From NCBI RefSeq assembly GCF_009193265.1, contig NZ_VZZZ01000002.1:307824-371823 (forward strand): 64,000 nt of DNA, written 5' to 3'. The translations under genes and the position numbers were made by a program. This document shows positions 52,184 through 62,407 of the stretch, one piece after another. The stretch's first letter is position 1. The number at the start of each line of letters is the position of its first letter. The notes beneath the pieces are model-generated. The model was not told the DNA's origin. It worked only from the letters and a program-made list of their open reading frames with translations, and ran no database searches. Origin of the DNA: Marinobacter changyiensis. GTDB taxonomy: Bacteria; Pseudomonadota; Gammaproteobacteria; Pseudomonadales; Oleiphilaceae.

Positions 52184-52238
52184 GACTCACCTCTCAACTG
52201 AGTTCACAGGCCATTATCAGCTTAAGAGGGGCGTCCAT

Positions 52239-52333
52239 CCCATTATTTGTATATGTGTCGCCACGATCATTTTTCCAGAGACTCATATGTCCAAAAAGTA
52301 ATATTCAAACCTAGGCACAAAATACCGTTAGGT
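52239..52333 (-). repeat. attC site 4, left-hand half
   Basis: GTTAGGT (52327-52333) reads ACCTAAC on the minus strand, a perfect left core of attC. Together with ATATAAC at 50906-50912 it restores a site of about 105 bases if the insertion sequence is removed. The arms between are A+T-rich and pair poorly by eye. Confidence 0.5.
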
Positions 52334-52525
52334 CAATGAGTTCCGCCAATCTCGTAGAATTCGGTAGCTACGAAAGTGATCGTTTCGATCACTATTCCAT
52401 TATTTTTTAAACAGTTAACTTATTGAAGTGTATCGAGAATTAACGACTATGACGAACTTTTCCGGGATATTGGTCGCAACGATTGTTTTTCCATATATTG
52501 TTGACTTAGAGTCTCCTGAAGCCAC
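52334..52525. other. Head of the cassette array, no integrase visible
   Basis: Between the split attC and the terminator of the acyl-CoA synthetase gene there is only A+T-rich DNA. AGTGATCG (52375-52382) and CGATCACT (52386-52393) form a perfect hairpin with a three-base loop. No integron integrase gene or clear attI site is present, and no open frame of interest. Confidence 0.45.
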
Positions 52526-52562
52526 AAAAAAAGCGCCATGCTCAGTAAACAGGGCGCTTTTT
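52526..52562 (-). terminator. Rho-independent terminator of the liu-linked operon
   Basis: GGCGC stem arms (AAAAAAAGCGCC at 52526-52537, GGCGCTTTTT at 52553-52562) followed on the minus strand by a run of seven T. It lies 58 bases past the acyl-CoA synthetase stop and is duplicated at 40093-40129. Confidence 0.85.
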
Positions 52563-52619
52563 CAGTAAAGGCAAGCTTGCAACTCAGGCCGAGCCTCAGA
52601 AAATAGCCGGGACTCCCAA

Positions 52620-54308
52620 TTACTTCTTCAACCCCATCTCCTCAATAGAAATCTCCCGCATCTTGAACTTCTGGATCTTCCCGGTGACGGTCATGGGGAA
52701 GTCTTCCACAAACTTGAAGTTGCGGGGGATTTTGTAGTGGGCGATTTTGCCTTTGCAGAAGGCTTGCAGGTCTTCCGGACTGACATCGCCGGCTTCGGGT
52801 TTGAGTTTTACCCAGGCGATCAGTTCTTCACCGTACTTTTCATCGGGAATGCCGGTTACCTGTACCTCGGCCACGGCCGGGTGGGTGTAGAGGAATTCTT
52901 CGATTTCTTTCGGGTAGATGTTCTCGCCGCCGCGGATGACCATGTCCTTGATGCGGCCAACGATCTGTACATAACCGTCTTCGTCCATTTCCGCCAGGTC
53001 GCCGGTGTGCATCCAGCCAGCTTCGTCGATGGTTTCGCGGGTTTTCTCTTCGTTGTTCCAGTACTTCAGCATCACGCTGTAGCCGCGAGTGCAGAGTTCG
53101 CCAATTTCACCCCGGGGCAGGACGGCACCGGTGGCGGGGTCGACGATCTTGTTTTCCAGGTGGGGCTGGGTGCGACCCACGGTGGTGACCTGCTTCTCGA
53201 ACGGGTCGGTAGAGCGGGTCTGGGTGGACACCGGGCTGGTTTCGGTCATGCCGTAGGCAATCTGCAGATCCTTGATGTGCATCTTGCCGTTGACCTGCTT
53301 CATGACTTCCGACGGGCAGATGGAGCCCGCCATGATGCCGGTGCGCAGGCTGGAGAGATCGAACTGCTCGAAATCCGGATGGCTGAGTTCCGCAATAAAC
53401 ATGGTGGGCACACCGTACAGTGCGGTGGCCTTTTCTTTGTGCACAGCCTCCAGTACCGAGCGTGGCTCGAAGCCTTCACCGGGATAGATCATGGTGGAGC
53501 CGTGGGTCACGCAGCCCAGGTTGGCCATGACCATACCGAAGCAGTGATACAGCGGTACCGGGATAACGAGCCGGTCGTGCTCAGTGAAGTTCAGGCTTTC
53601 GGCAACGAAATAGCCGTTGTTGAGGATGTTGTGGTGGGACAGGGTGGCGCCCTTGGGCGCACCGGTGGTGCCGGAGGTAAACTGGATATTGATGGGGTCA
53701 TCAAACTGCAGGGTGGCCTGCACCTCGTCTACCTGTGACTGGTCCGCCTCGTCGGCGTGCTTGAGGAACTCCGCCCAGGACCACATGCCGTCGTGAGGCC
53801 GGGTATCCAGGTTGATGATGCCTTCCAGCTGCGACAACCGCTCGGACTCCAACTGGCCCGGAGGGCAGTTTTTCAGCTCGGGGGCCAGTTCGTACAGCAT
53901 GGCGCGATAGTCCGATGCCTTGAACGCATCCGCTGTCACCAGAAACCGTGTGCCGGCCAGGTTAAGGGCGTATTCCAGTTCGTGAACGCCGTAGGCCGGG
54001 TTGATGTTGACCAGAATCGCGCCGATCTTGGCGGTGGCAAATTGGGTGACGGTCCACTCGTAGCGGTTGGGGGACCAGATGCCAACACGGTCTCCGCGTT
54101 TGGCGCCTATGGCCAGGAAGGCCCGGGCACAGCGGTTCACTTCGGCCTGGAACTCGCGGTAGGTCCAGCGGATGTTCTGGTGCAGGGCAATCAGGGCATC
54201 GTTGTCGGGGAATTGCCCGGAGGTGCGGTCGAGCATATCGCCGATGGTCATGCCGAGCAGCGGTTTGTCGGAGATACCGCTGGTGTAGCTGGGTAGTATC
54301 GGGTTCAT
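52620..54308 (-). CDS. AMP-binding acyl-CoA synthetase at the end of the liu operon
   Basis: A 562-residue acyl-adenylate-forming enzyme. It has the P-loop [18 protein letters not shown] near residue 210, [10 protein letters not shown] near 350, [20 protein letters not shown] and the C-terminal [13 protein letters not shown] with the catalytic Lys. It would activate a short or branched carboxylate to its CoA ester; acetoacetate or isovalerate would fit the operon, but this is inference. It is the last gene of the series, followed by a terminator. Its 3' end has a truncated copy at 40.2 kb. Confidence 0.85.
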   Translation of the reverse strand: MNPILPSYTSGISDKPLLGMTIGDMLDRTSGQFPDNDALIALHQNIRWTYREFQAEVNRCARAFLAIGAKRGDRVGIWSPNRYEWTVTQFATAKIGAILVNINPAYGVHELEYALNLAGTRFLVTADAFKASDYRAMLYELAPELKNCPPGQLESERLSQLEGIINLDTRPHDGMWSWAEFLKHADEADQSQVDEVQATLQFDDPINIQFTSGTTGAPKGATLSHHNILNNGYFVAESLNFTEHDRLVIPVPLYHCFGMVMANLGCVTHGSTMIYPGEGFEPRSVLEAVHKEKATALYGVPTMFIAELSHPDFEQFDLSSLRTGIMAGSICPSEVMKQVNGKMHIKDLQIAYGMTETSPVSTQTRSTDPFEKQVTTVGRTQPHLENKIVDPATGAVLPRGEIGELCTRGYSVMLKYWNNEEKTRETIDEAGWMHTGDLAEMDEDGYVQIVGRIKDMVIRGGENIYPKEIEEFLYTHPAVAEVQVTGIPDEKYGEELIAWVKLKPEAGDVSPEDLQAFCKGKIAHYKIPRNFKFVEDFPMTVTGKIQKFKMREISIEEMGLKK

Positions 54309-54349
54309 GGTCTGCCTCCAGTTGTTTTTGTAGTGGAGATCCAGCGGGC

Positions 54350-54940
54350 TTATTCCCCCGGCTGGCGGCTCTGGCTGTGATATTCGGGATTCGGCCGCAT
54401 GTCACTGGCAATCGCCACGCGGTTGGTCATGTTGTAGAAGCCGATAATATTGCTCAGGTCCCAGATCGCCCGGTCACTGAAGCCGGCCTGACGCAGTGCC
54501 TCGGTATCCGCTTCGGTCACGGTCGCCGGGGACCGGGTGAGGGCAGAGGCGAAATCCAGCATGGCCCGGTGGCGGGGGCTGAGGTCAGCACTGCGATAGT
54601 TCATCACCAGGTGCTCACCCAGAGTCGGGTCACCGCTGTATTTACGGACGGCGGCGCCGTGGGCGACCAGGCAGTAGAAACATTTGTTTTCGGATGACAC
54701 CACCACGGCGACCATTTCCCGCTCCAGCTTGTCGAGCTCGCTTTCCCCCAGCATCATCTCGTTGTAAATGCGGGTGAAGGCGTCCAGCTGGGCCAGATTC
54801 TGGCTGTAGGCTTTCAGCACGTTGGGGACCATCCCAAGTTTGGTCTGGCAGATCTCAAAGTAGCGACGGGTTTCTTCCGGCAGGTCGTTTAGTTCCGGTA
54901 CCGGCAGGTTCAACCCCGTTGGTTTGTGGTCTTTGGCCAT
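54350..54940 (-). CDS. AhpD-like peroxidase-related protein
   Basis: A 196-residue helical protein of the carboxymuconolactone decarboxylase/AhpD superfamily with the redox motif [14 protein letters not shown] (CxxC and a nearby His near residues 87-94). The C terminus ([20 protein letters not shown]) is typical of the peroxidase-related subfamily. It may detoxify peroxides made by acyl-CoA oxidation. It sits between the HMG-CoA lyase and acyl-CoA synthetase genes on the same strand. Confidence 0.85.
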   Translation of the reverse strand: MAKDHKPTGLNLPVPELNDLPEETRRYFEICQTKLGMVPNVLKAYSQNLAQLDAFTRIYNEMMLGESELDKLEREMVAVVVSSENKCFYCLVAHGAAVRKYSGDPTLGEHLVMNYRSADLSPRHRAMLDFASALTRSPATVTEADTEALRQAGFSDRAIWDLSNIIGFYNMTNRVAIASDMRPNPEYHSQSRQPGE

Positions 54941-55016
54941 GGTGGCTTGGTCCTTATTGATCGCTGTTGTTATGAGTATCCTGGAACAGTTGCCTTCTCA
55001 CCCGTTAAACGTGGTG

Positions 55017-55916
55017 TTATACCGACATCGCCTGGCCGACTTTCGAGCCGTTGCGACGCTTCAGCTGCTGGCTGATCCAGTTGCCGGTGGCGACCAGTTT
55101 GTCCAGATCCACACCGGTTTCGATACCCAGCCCGTTCAGCAGGTAGAGCACATCTTCGGTGGCCACGTTGCCGGAAGCGCCCTTGGCGTAGGGGCACCCG
55201 CCGAGGCCGGCCACGGAGGAGTCAATCACCGCGACGCCTTCCTCAACCACCGCATAGAGGTTTGCCAGCGCCTGGCCGTAGGTATCATGAAAGTGAGCCG
55301 CCAGGCGTTCCATGGGCACCTGTTTGGCCACCGCTTCCAGCATGCGCTTGGCTTTCAGGGGCGTGCCGACGCCTATGGTGTCGCCCAGGGAAATCTCGTA
55401 GCAGCCCATGTCCAGCAGGGCCCGGGCAACCGTGGCGACTTTTTCCGGGGCGATCTCGCCTTCGTAGGGGCAGCCCAGCACCGTGGACACATAGCCGCGG
55501 ACCTGAATGCCGGCTTTCTGGGCCGCTTCCATCACCGGCTGAAAGCGCTCAAGGCTTTCGGCCACGGAGCAGTTGATGTTTTTTTGGCTGAACGATTCGG
55601 ACGCCGCACCAAACACCGCCACTTCATCGGCGCCCGCGGCCAGGGCATTCTCGAAGCCTTTGAGATTGGGTGTCAGCACCGAGTAGCGAACACCCGGTCG
55701 CCGCTTGATGCCGGCCATTACCTCGGCGCCATCCGCCATTTGCGGCACCCATTTGGGCGACACAAAGCTGGCGGCTTCGATATGGCTCAGGCCGCAATCG
55801 CTGAGACGATCAATCAGGCCGGTCTTAATGGCGGTGGCGATGACGTCGCCGGGCTCATTCTGCAAGCCGTCGCGAGGGCTCATCTCCACCAGCCGGATGT
55901 GGTTGGGAAACGCCAT
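55017..55916 (-). CDS. liuE: Hydroxymethylglutaryl-CoA lyase
   Basis: A 299-residue DRE-TIM metallolyase. The start [12 protein letters not shown] near residue 12 holds the family Arg-Asp, [12 protein letters not shown] (near 235) the metal-binding His, and [14 protein letters not shown] (near 264) the catalytic Cys. It splits HMG-CoA into acetyl-CoA and acetoacetate, the final step of leucine degradation. Its start overlaps the liuD stop by one base. Confidence 0.93.
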   Translation of the reverse strand: MAFPNHIRLVEMSPRDGLQNEPGDVIATAIKTGLIDRLSDCGLSHIEAASFVSPKWVPQMADGAEVMAGIKRRPGVRYSVLTPNLKGFENALAAGADEVAVFGAASESFSQKNINCSVAESLERFQPVMEAAQKAGIQVRGYVSTVLGCPYEGEIAPEKVATVARALLDMGCYEISLGDTIGVGTPLKAKRMLEAVAKQVPMERLAAHFHDTYGQALANLYAVVEEGVAVIDSSVAGLGGCPYAKGASGNVATEDVLYLLNGLGIETGVDLDKLVATGNWISQQLKRRNGSKVGQAMSV

Positions 55917-57919
55917 CAGATGGTCTCCTCTTCTGTTACGTCAATCACATCAATCGCCAGCAGTTCGTTGCCTTCCGCGACCTGGTCGCCTTCGGCAAAG
56001 AACAACTCGCTGACGACGCCGTCGGCAGGCGCCCTGATGGAATGCTCCATTTTCATGGCTTCCATGATCACCAGGGTCTGGCCGGCGGTAACGGCGTCAC
56101 CGGCGGCTACCAGAATCGCCACGACGGCACCGTTCATGGGCGCTTTCAGGCTGCCCTCGGCGGCCAGGTCCTGGGTGCCGAAGGTTTCGCGATAGATCGT
56201 ACAGTTAAAGGTATCACCTTCGTAGAACAGCACCAGCTGATCATTGTGGAGGTTGCCGTGCACGCTCAGGCGATGGCCATTGATGACCGCCTGCAGGTAG
56301 TCGTCATCGAGCCGGGCGTTGAGGTGATAGACGCTGTCGCCGACGAATACCTGATAGTTCTCGTCCCGTTCCAGAATCTTGAGCTCGTGTATTTCTTCAC
56401 CCACTTGCAGATGCAGCGGCTGGGCATACTCCGAGTTCATGCGCCAGCTATTCTGACGGGCAAACGGCGACCAGACATCGGCACTTTGCCGCTCCCCGGC
56501 CTTGCGCTGTTGCAGGACAAAACCGGCGGCGAGCACCAGGGCTTTGTGGATGTCGAGCCGGGATTTCGGGAACAACAGGTCGCGATGATTGTCGATAAAG
56601 CCGGTATTGAGGTCTGCTTCGCGAAACGGCTGGGCGTCTGCCAGCGCGTGCAAAAAGCGGATGTTGGTTTTGACACCCGCGATACGGTAGTGCTCAAGGG
56701 CCTGCACCAGACGGTTGATGGCCTGTTCGCGATTTTCATCCCAGACGATCAGTTTGGCGATCATCGGGTCATAGTGAACGCTGACTTCATCGCCTTCCAC
56801 CACCCCGGTATCGACCCGTACATGGGCGCTTTCATCGGGGCTGGTCAGGTAACGCAGGGTGCCGGTGGCAGGCAGGAAATCCTGGTCCGGGTCTTCCGCG
56901 TAAATACGGGCTTCCAGGGCATGGCCCCGAATACGCACCTGGGATTGCTCCAGCGGCAGGGGCTCGCCGTCGGCGACCCGCAACTGCCATTCCACCAGAT
57001 CCTGGCCGGTCACCATTTCGGTCACCGGATGCTCCACCTGCAGGCGGGTGTTCATCTCCATGAAGAAGAAAGACTCGTCCACGTCGTAGAGAAATTCAAC
57101 GGTGCCGGCGCCGACATAATTGATCGCCTGGGCAGCCTTGACGGCGGCTTCACCCATGGCTTTGCGGGTCGCTTCCGACAGGCCCGGGGCCGGGGCTTCT
57201 TCCAGCACTTTCTGGTGGCGACGCTGCACCGAGCAGTCCCGCTCGGCCAGGTAAACGGCGTTGCCGTGCTGGTCACAGAACACCTGGATTTCCACATGCC
57301 GGGGCTGGGTCAGGTAACGCTCGATCAGCATGTCCGGGTTGCCAAAGGCGTTCTTGGCTTCGCGCTTGGCCGCGGCCAGGGCGTCATCGAATTCGCCTGA
57401 GTTGTTCACTACGCGCATGCCTTTACCACCACCACCGGCCACGGCTTTCAGCAGCAGCGGATAGCCGCATTTGTCAGCCTCTTTGCGGAGCGTGTCCGGT
57501 GACTGGTCGGCTTCATGATAGCCCGGCACCAGAGGCACACCGGCGTCTGACATGATGGCCTTGGCGGCGGATTTGGACCCCATGGCCGCGATCGCGGAAG
57601 CGGGCGGCCCGATGAAGACCAGGTTATTGGCGGCACAGGCCTCGGCAAAGTCGGTGTTCTCGGACAGGAAACCGTAGCCCGGATGAATGGCCTGGGCGCC
57701 GCTGGCGAGCGCGATCTCGATAATTTTATCTGCCCGCAGGTAGCTCTCACTGCTGGGGGCAGGCCCGATCCGGAACGCTTCGTCGGCCATGGCAACATGG
57801 CGGGCATCGTGGTCAGCATCAGAGTAGACGGCGACACAGCGGATGCCCATGCGATGGGCGGTCTGGATAATCCGGCAAGCGATTTCGCCCCGGTTGGCGA
57901 TCAGGATTTTGCTGAACAT
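55916..57919 (-). CDS. liuD: Methylcrotonyl-CoA carboxylase alpha subunit (biotin carboxylase + biotin carrier)
   Basis: A 667-residue protein. An N-terminal biotin carboxylase ([20 protein letters not shown], the glycine-rich [32 protein letters not shown] and [18 protein letters not shown]) is followed by a linker and a C-terminal biotinyl domain with the acceptor lysine in EAMKMEHS. It charges biotin with CO2 for the beta subunit. The ATG at 57919 is chosen because GGAGAAAAAATAAC precedes it and it gives the standard N terminus. Overlaps or abuts its neighbours on both sides. Confidence 0.93.
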   Translation of the reverse strand: MFSKILIANRGEIACRIIQTAHRMGIRCVAVYSDADHDARHVAMADEAFRIGPAPSSESYLRADKIIEIALASGAQAIHPGYGFLSENTDFAEACAANNLVFIGPPASAIAAMGSKSAAKAIMSDAGVPLVPGYHEADQSPDTLRKEADKCGYPLLLKAVAGGGGKGMRVVNNSGEFDDALAAAKREAKNAFGNPDMLIERYLTQPRHVEIQVFCDQHGNAVYLAERDCSVQRRHQKVLEEAPAPGLSEATRKAMGEAAVKAAQAINYVGAGTVEFLYDVDESFFFMEMNTRLQVEHPVTEMVTGQDLVEWQLRVADGEPLPLEQSQVRIRGHALEARIYAEDPDQDFLPATGTLRYLTSPDESAHVRVDTGVVEGDEVSVHYDPMIAKLIVWDENREQAINRLVQALEHYRIAGVKTNIRFLHALADAQPFREADLNTGFIDNHRDLLFPKSRLDIHKALVLAAGFVLQQRKAGERQSADVWSPFARQNSWRMNSEYAQPLHLQVGEEIHELKILERDENYQVFVGDSVYHLNARLDDDYLQAVINGHRLSVHGNLHNDQLVLFYEGDTFNCTIYRETFGTQDLAAEGSLKAPMNGAVVAILVAAGDAVTAGQTLVIMEAMKMEHSIRAPADGVVSELFFAEGDQVAEGNELLAIDVIDVTEEETI

Positions 57920-57920
57920 G

Positions 57921-58778
57921 TTATTTTTTCTCCTGGGAGCCCTGAACACCATTGTCCGGAATCCAGCTGGCGCGACGTTTGTTCAGAAAAGCACTGAGCC
58001 CTTCCTGGCCTTCTTTGCCGACGCGAATATCGGCAATGCGCCGGGCGGTGTCTTCAATGACGTCTGCATCTATGGCTTTATGGCTGACGGCGAACACCAG
58101 ATCCTTGGCGGCGCGCATGGCTTCCGGCCCGTTCTGGGCCAGTTGTGCCAGGAGCTCGTCGCATCGGCTTTGCATGGCGTCGTCGGAATCTTCCACCACA
58201 TGCACCAGGCCAAATGCCTGGGCCTGTTGGGCATCAAAGACTTCGGCTGAAATAAAGTAACGCCGGGCCTGACGCTCGCCAATTGCCCGCACGACGTAGG
58301 GGCTGATCACCGCGGGAATCAGGCCGAGTTTGACTTCGCTGAGGCAGAACCGCGCTTGCTCGGTGGCGATCACGATATCGCAGCAGGCAGCCAGCCCGAC
58401 GGCGCCACCGTAAGCGGCACCCTGAACCAGCCCGATGGTGGGTTTGGTCAGGGTGTTCAGGCGTTCCAACAGTCGCGCCAGCTGGCGGGCGTCGGCGAGG
58501 TTGTCGCCGTGGCTGTTGTCTGCCATGCGTCGCATCCAGCCAAGGTCAGCGCCGGCGGAGAAATGCTTGCCTTCGGAGCGCAGGATGACGATCTGGGTGG
58601 CCGGATCGTTTTCGACTTCCTCCAGGGCATTGATCAGCGCCTGGATAATCACGTCGTCAAAGGCGTTGCGTTTGTCCGGGCGGTTCAGCACCACTTCGGT
58701 CACGCCTTCGGCGCGGCGATTAAGTAGCACCACGGATTGTGAGTCTTGAGCAGTGTCGGTTGGTCTTGTCTCAGTCAT
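57921..58778 (-). CDS. liuC: Methylglutaconyl-CoA hydratase / isohexenyl-type enoyl-CoA hydratase
   Basis: A 285-residue crotonase-family protein: EGKHFSAGADLGWMRRMADN near residue 97 (oxyanion and Glu/Asp region) and GAAYGGAVGLAACCDIVIAT near 143. In the operon it would hydrate 3-methylglutaconyl-CoA to HMG-CoA. The order between the two carboxylase subunits is the usual liu arrangement. The ATG at 58778 gives an N-terminal extension of about 15 residues; a later start is possible. Confidence 0.9.
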   Translation of the reverse strand: MTETRPTDTAQDSQSVVLLNRRAEGVTEVVLNRPDKRNAFDDVIIQALINALEEVENDPATQIVILRSEGKHFSAGADLGWMRRMADNSHGDNLADARQLARLLERLNTLTKPTIGLVQGAAYGGAVGLAACCDIVIATEQARFCLSEVKLGLIPAVISPYVVRAIGERQARRYFISAEVFDAQQAQAFGLVHVVEDSDDAMQSRCDELLAQLAQNGPEAMRAAKDLVFAVSHKAIDADVIEDTARRIADIRVGKEGQEGLSAFLNKRRASWIPDNGVQGSQEKK

Positions 58779-58793
58779 CTGATGTCTCCCCGC

Positions 58794-60401
<1,608 letters not shown>

Positions 60402-60436
60402 GGCTCTGGCTTCCTGATACGGGTGGCCTCGGCGAT

Positions 60437-60532
60437 GGTGGGACCGCTTTCCGGGAACCGCTGCGAGCACATTCATGTGCGCTTCTCTCAGGCCGTCCCT
60501 GGCCTTCGAGATTCCCGGAAAGCGGTCCCACC
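60437..60532. repeat. 96-base palindromic element between liuA and liuB
   Basis: Perfect 21-base inverted arms at 60437-60457 and 60512-60532 (GGTGGGACCGCTTTCC on the left, GGAAAGCGGTCCCACC on the right) enclose a 54-base loop with two further hairpins, GCACA/TGTGC and GGCC/GGCC. It is inside an operon, so its transcript would fold strongly. It looks like a mobile intergenic palindrome (MITE- or REP-like). Confidence 0.85.
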
Positions 60533-60589
60533 ACCACCTGGTCATACTTTGGGTGCGAGCATCCGCAAAACAATAATTCGAATAGTGGC

Positions 60590-61756
60590 TTACTTGTTCA
60601 GGTACAGTTCCCGGCCGATGAGCATTCTCCGGATTTCGGAGGTGCCGGCACCGATTTCGTACAGCTTCGCGTCACGCAACAGGCGGCCGGTGGGGTATTC
60701 GTTGATGTAACCATTGCCGCCCAGCAGCTGGATGGCGTCCAGAGCCAGCTTTGTGGCCATTTCGGCGGAATAGAGTATGGCGCCGGCGGAATCCTTGCGG
60801 GTGGTTTCACCGCGATCAGCGGCCATTGCCACCATATAGACGTAGGACTTGGCGGTATTCATCAGGGTGTACATGTCTGCAACCTTGCCCTGTACCAGCT
60901 CGAATTCACCGATGGCCTGGCCGAACTGCTTGCGTTCGCGGATGTAGGGTACGGTGACGTCCAGTGCCGCCTGCATGATGCCCAGCGGGCCGCCGGCGAG
61001 TACCAGGCGCTCGTAGTCGAGGCCGCTCATCAGAACCTTGGCGCCGCCGCCGAGTTCGCCGAGGATGTTCTCTTTCGGTACCTTGCAATCCTGGAACACC
61101 AGCTCACAGGTATTGGAGCCGCGCATGCCGAGTTTGTCGAGCTTCTGGGCCTGGGTGAAACCCGGGGAGCCGCGCTCGACAATAAATGCGGTGATGCCGC
61201 GGGGTCCGGCCTGGGGGTCGGTCTTGGCGTAAATGACATAGACGCTGGCATCGGGGCCGTTGGTGATCCACATCTTGTTGCCGTTGAGGACGTAGTGGTC
61301 GCCGGCATCCTTGGCGGACAGTTTCATGGACACGACATCGGAGCCGGCATTGGGCTCGGACATGGCCAGCGCGCCAATGTGTTCACCGCTGATCAGTTTG
61401 GGCAGGTATTTCTGTTTCTGCTCTTCGGTACCGTTGTTGTTAATCTGGTTAACACACAGGTTGGAGTGGGCACCGTAGGAAAGGCCGACCGACGCAGACG
61501 CGCGGCTGATCTCTTCCATGGCAACCACGTGGGCCAGGTAGCCCATGCCGGAGCCGCCGTAGGCCTCGTCAGCGGTGATGCCCAGCAGGCCCATATTGCC
61601 CAGTTTCTTCCACAGATCTTCAGGGAACAGGTTGTCATGGTCGATGTCCGCCGCCCGGGGCGCAATTTCGCCGGCCGCAAAGCCGTTGATCTGCTCCCGC
61701 AGCATGTCGATGGTCTCGCCCAGGCCGAAGTTGAACTCTGAATATTGTGAAATCAT
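60590..61756 (-). CDS. liuA: Isovaleryl-CoA dehydrogenase
   Basis: A 388-residue acyl-CoA dehydrogenase of isovaleryl type: [20 protein letters not shown] at the start, [20 protein letters not shown] near 135, the catalytic-base region [19 protein letters not shown] with a Glu before Arg-Leu near residue 250 that is a hallmark of isovaleryl-CoA dehydrogenases, and [19 protein letters not shown] at the end, where most relatives have a Glu but this subgroup has Gly. It oxidises isovaleryl-CoA to 3-methylcrotonyl-CoA. First enzyme gene after liuR. Confidence 0.93.
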   Translation of the reverse strand: MISQYSEFNFGLGETIDMLREQINGFAAGEIAPRAADIDHDNLFPEDLWKKLGNMGLLGITADEAYGGSGMGYLAHVVAMEEISRASASVGLSYGAHSNLCVNQINNNGTEEQKQKYLPKLISGEHIGALAMSEPNAGSDVVSMKLSAKDAGDHYVLNGNKMWITNGPDASVYVIYAKTDPQAGPRGITAFIVERGSPGFTQAQKLDKLGMRGSNTCELVFQDCKVPKENILGELGGGAKVLMSGLDYERLVLAGGPLGIMQAALDVTVPYIRERKQFGQAIGEFELVQGKVADMYTLMNTAKSYVYMVAMAADRGETTRKDSAGAILYSAEMATKLALDAIQLLGGNGYINEYPTGRLLRDAKLYEIGAGTSEIRRMLIGRELYLNK

Positions 61757-61838
61757 GGTCGTTACCTTCTTTGCGATACGTCGGTGTTAGGTGAACGCCA
61801 GGGCGAATGCTGGGGTTTCCACTCCGGCCCTGGCGTTA

Positions 61839-62270
61839 TCAGCTTGGTGAATCTTCTGTTGATTTGGCGTCTTTCTTCTTCTTTTCCAGTTCTTTCAAGG
61901 CTTCGCGACAGCGTGCTTCGGCGGTATCAATCTCGATTTCCGCCATCGCAATGTCTTTTTTCTGCTGTTCCAGCTGCTCCCTTTTTCTGGCCAGGGTATC
62001 GAGCATCAGGTACAGCTGTTTTTCGTTGCCGCTGAGAGTTTCATCCCAGAGGTCGAATAATTCCTTGGTTTCGGCCAGTGAAAAACCCATACGCTTACCG
62101 CGCAGAATGAGCTTGAGGCGGACCCGGTCCTTGGAGCTGAAAATCCGCGTCTGGCCTTTGCGATCAGGCTTCAGCAGACCCTGATCCTCGTAAAAGCGCA
62201 TGCTTCGCGTGGTTACATCAAACTCCCGGGACAGCTCGCTAATGCTGTAAGTTTTTTTGGTCGACAACAT
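61839..62270 (-). CDS. liuR: MerR family regulator LiuR
   Basis: A 143-residue MerR-type regulator: an N-terminal winged helix YSISELSREFDVTTRSMRFY with EDQGLLKPDRKGQTRIFSSK, then a long coiled coil for dimerisation and a Lys/Glu-rich tail. It lacks the Cys ligands of metal-sensing MerR proteins. LiuR controls leucine and branched-chain acid breakdown in proteobacteria. The ATG at 62270 has AAGGT upstream and gives the normal N terminus; the frame is open upstream through the operator. Confidence 0.85.
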   Translation of the reverse strand: MLSTKKTYSISELSREFDVTTRSMRFYEDQGLLKPDRKGQTRIFSSKDRVRLKLILRGKRMGFSLAETKELFDLWDETLSGNEKQLYLMLDTLARKREQLEQQKKDIAMAEIEIDTAEARCREALKELEKKKKDAKSTEDSPS

Positions 62271-62303
62271 GTTGTTTACCTTTTTAGGTAAGGTTAGATA
62301 AAG

Positions 62304-62319
62304 TTTACGTAAACGTAAA
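62304..62319 (-). promoter_or_regulatory. Probable LiuR operator
   Basis: TTTACGTAAACGTAAA has perfect 7-base inverted arms (TTTACGT/ACGTAAA) around two bases. It lies 34 bases upstream of the liuR start and agrees with the TTTACG-CGTAAA type sites known for LiuR. MerR proteins bind between promoter elements; the surrounding A+T-rich sequence fits a promoter for the whole operon. Confidence 0.7.
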
Positions 62320-62407
62320 GTAGTTTTGAACCTGGCGATGTTAAATTCAGCAACGGATTCTAACAGGTGTCGGTGCCCGGTTGCTTTCAGGGTATTGAAA
62401 AGCATCA

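Larger units (their letters stand above)
50917..52238 (-). mobile_element. IS1111-group (IS110 family) insertion sequence
   Basis: An element of about 1.3 kb bounded by perfect 11-base inverted repeats ATGGACGCCCC (50917-50927) and GGGGCGTCCAT (52228-52238). These are of the subterminal kind typical of the IS1111 group; the true ends are probably a few bases outside. It contains one intact transposase gene and a noncoding stretch of about 225 bases after it. It is inserted inside an attC site, matching the IS1111-attC subgroup known to target integron cassette sites. Confidence 0.85.

Noticed and set aside
52334..52619. Search for an integron integrase or attI at the head of the cassette array
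   Set aside because: No open frame of suitable length and no tyrosine recombinase motif is present, so I do not call a complete integron.
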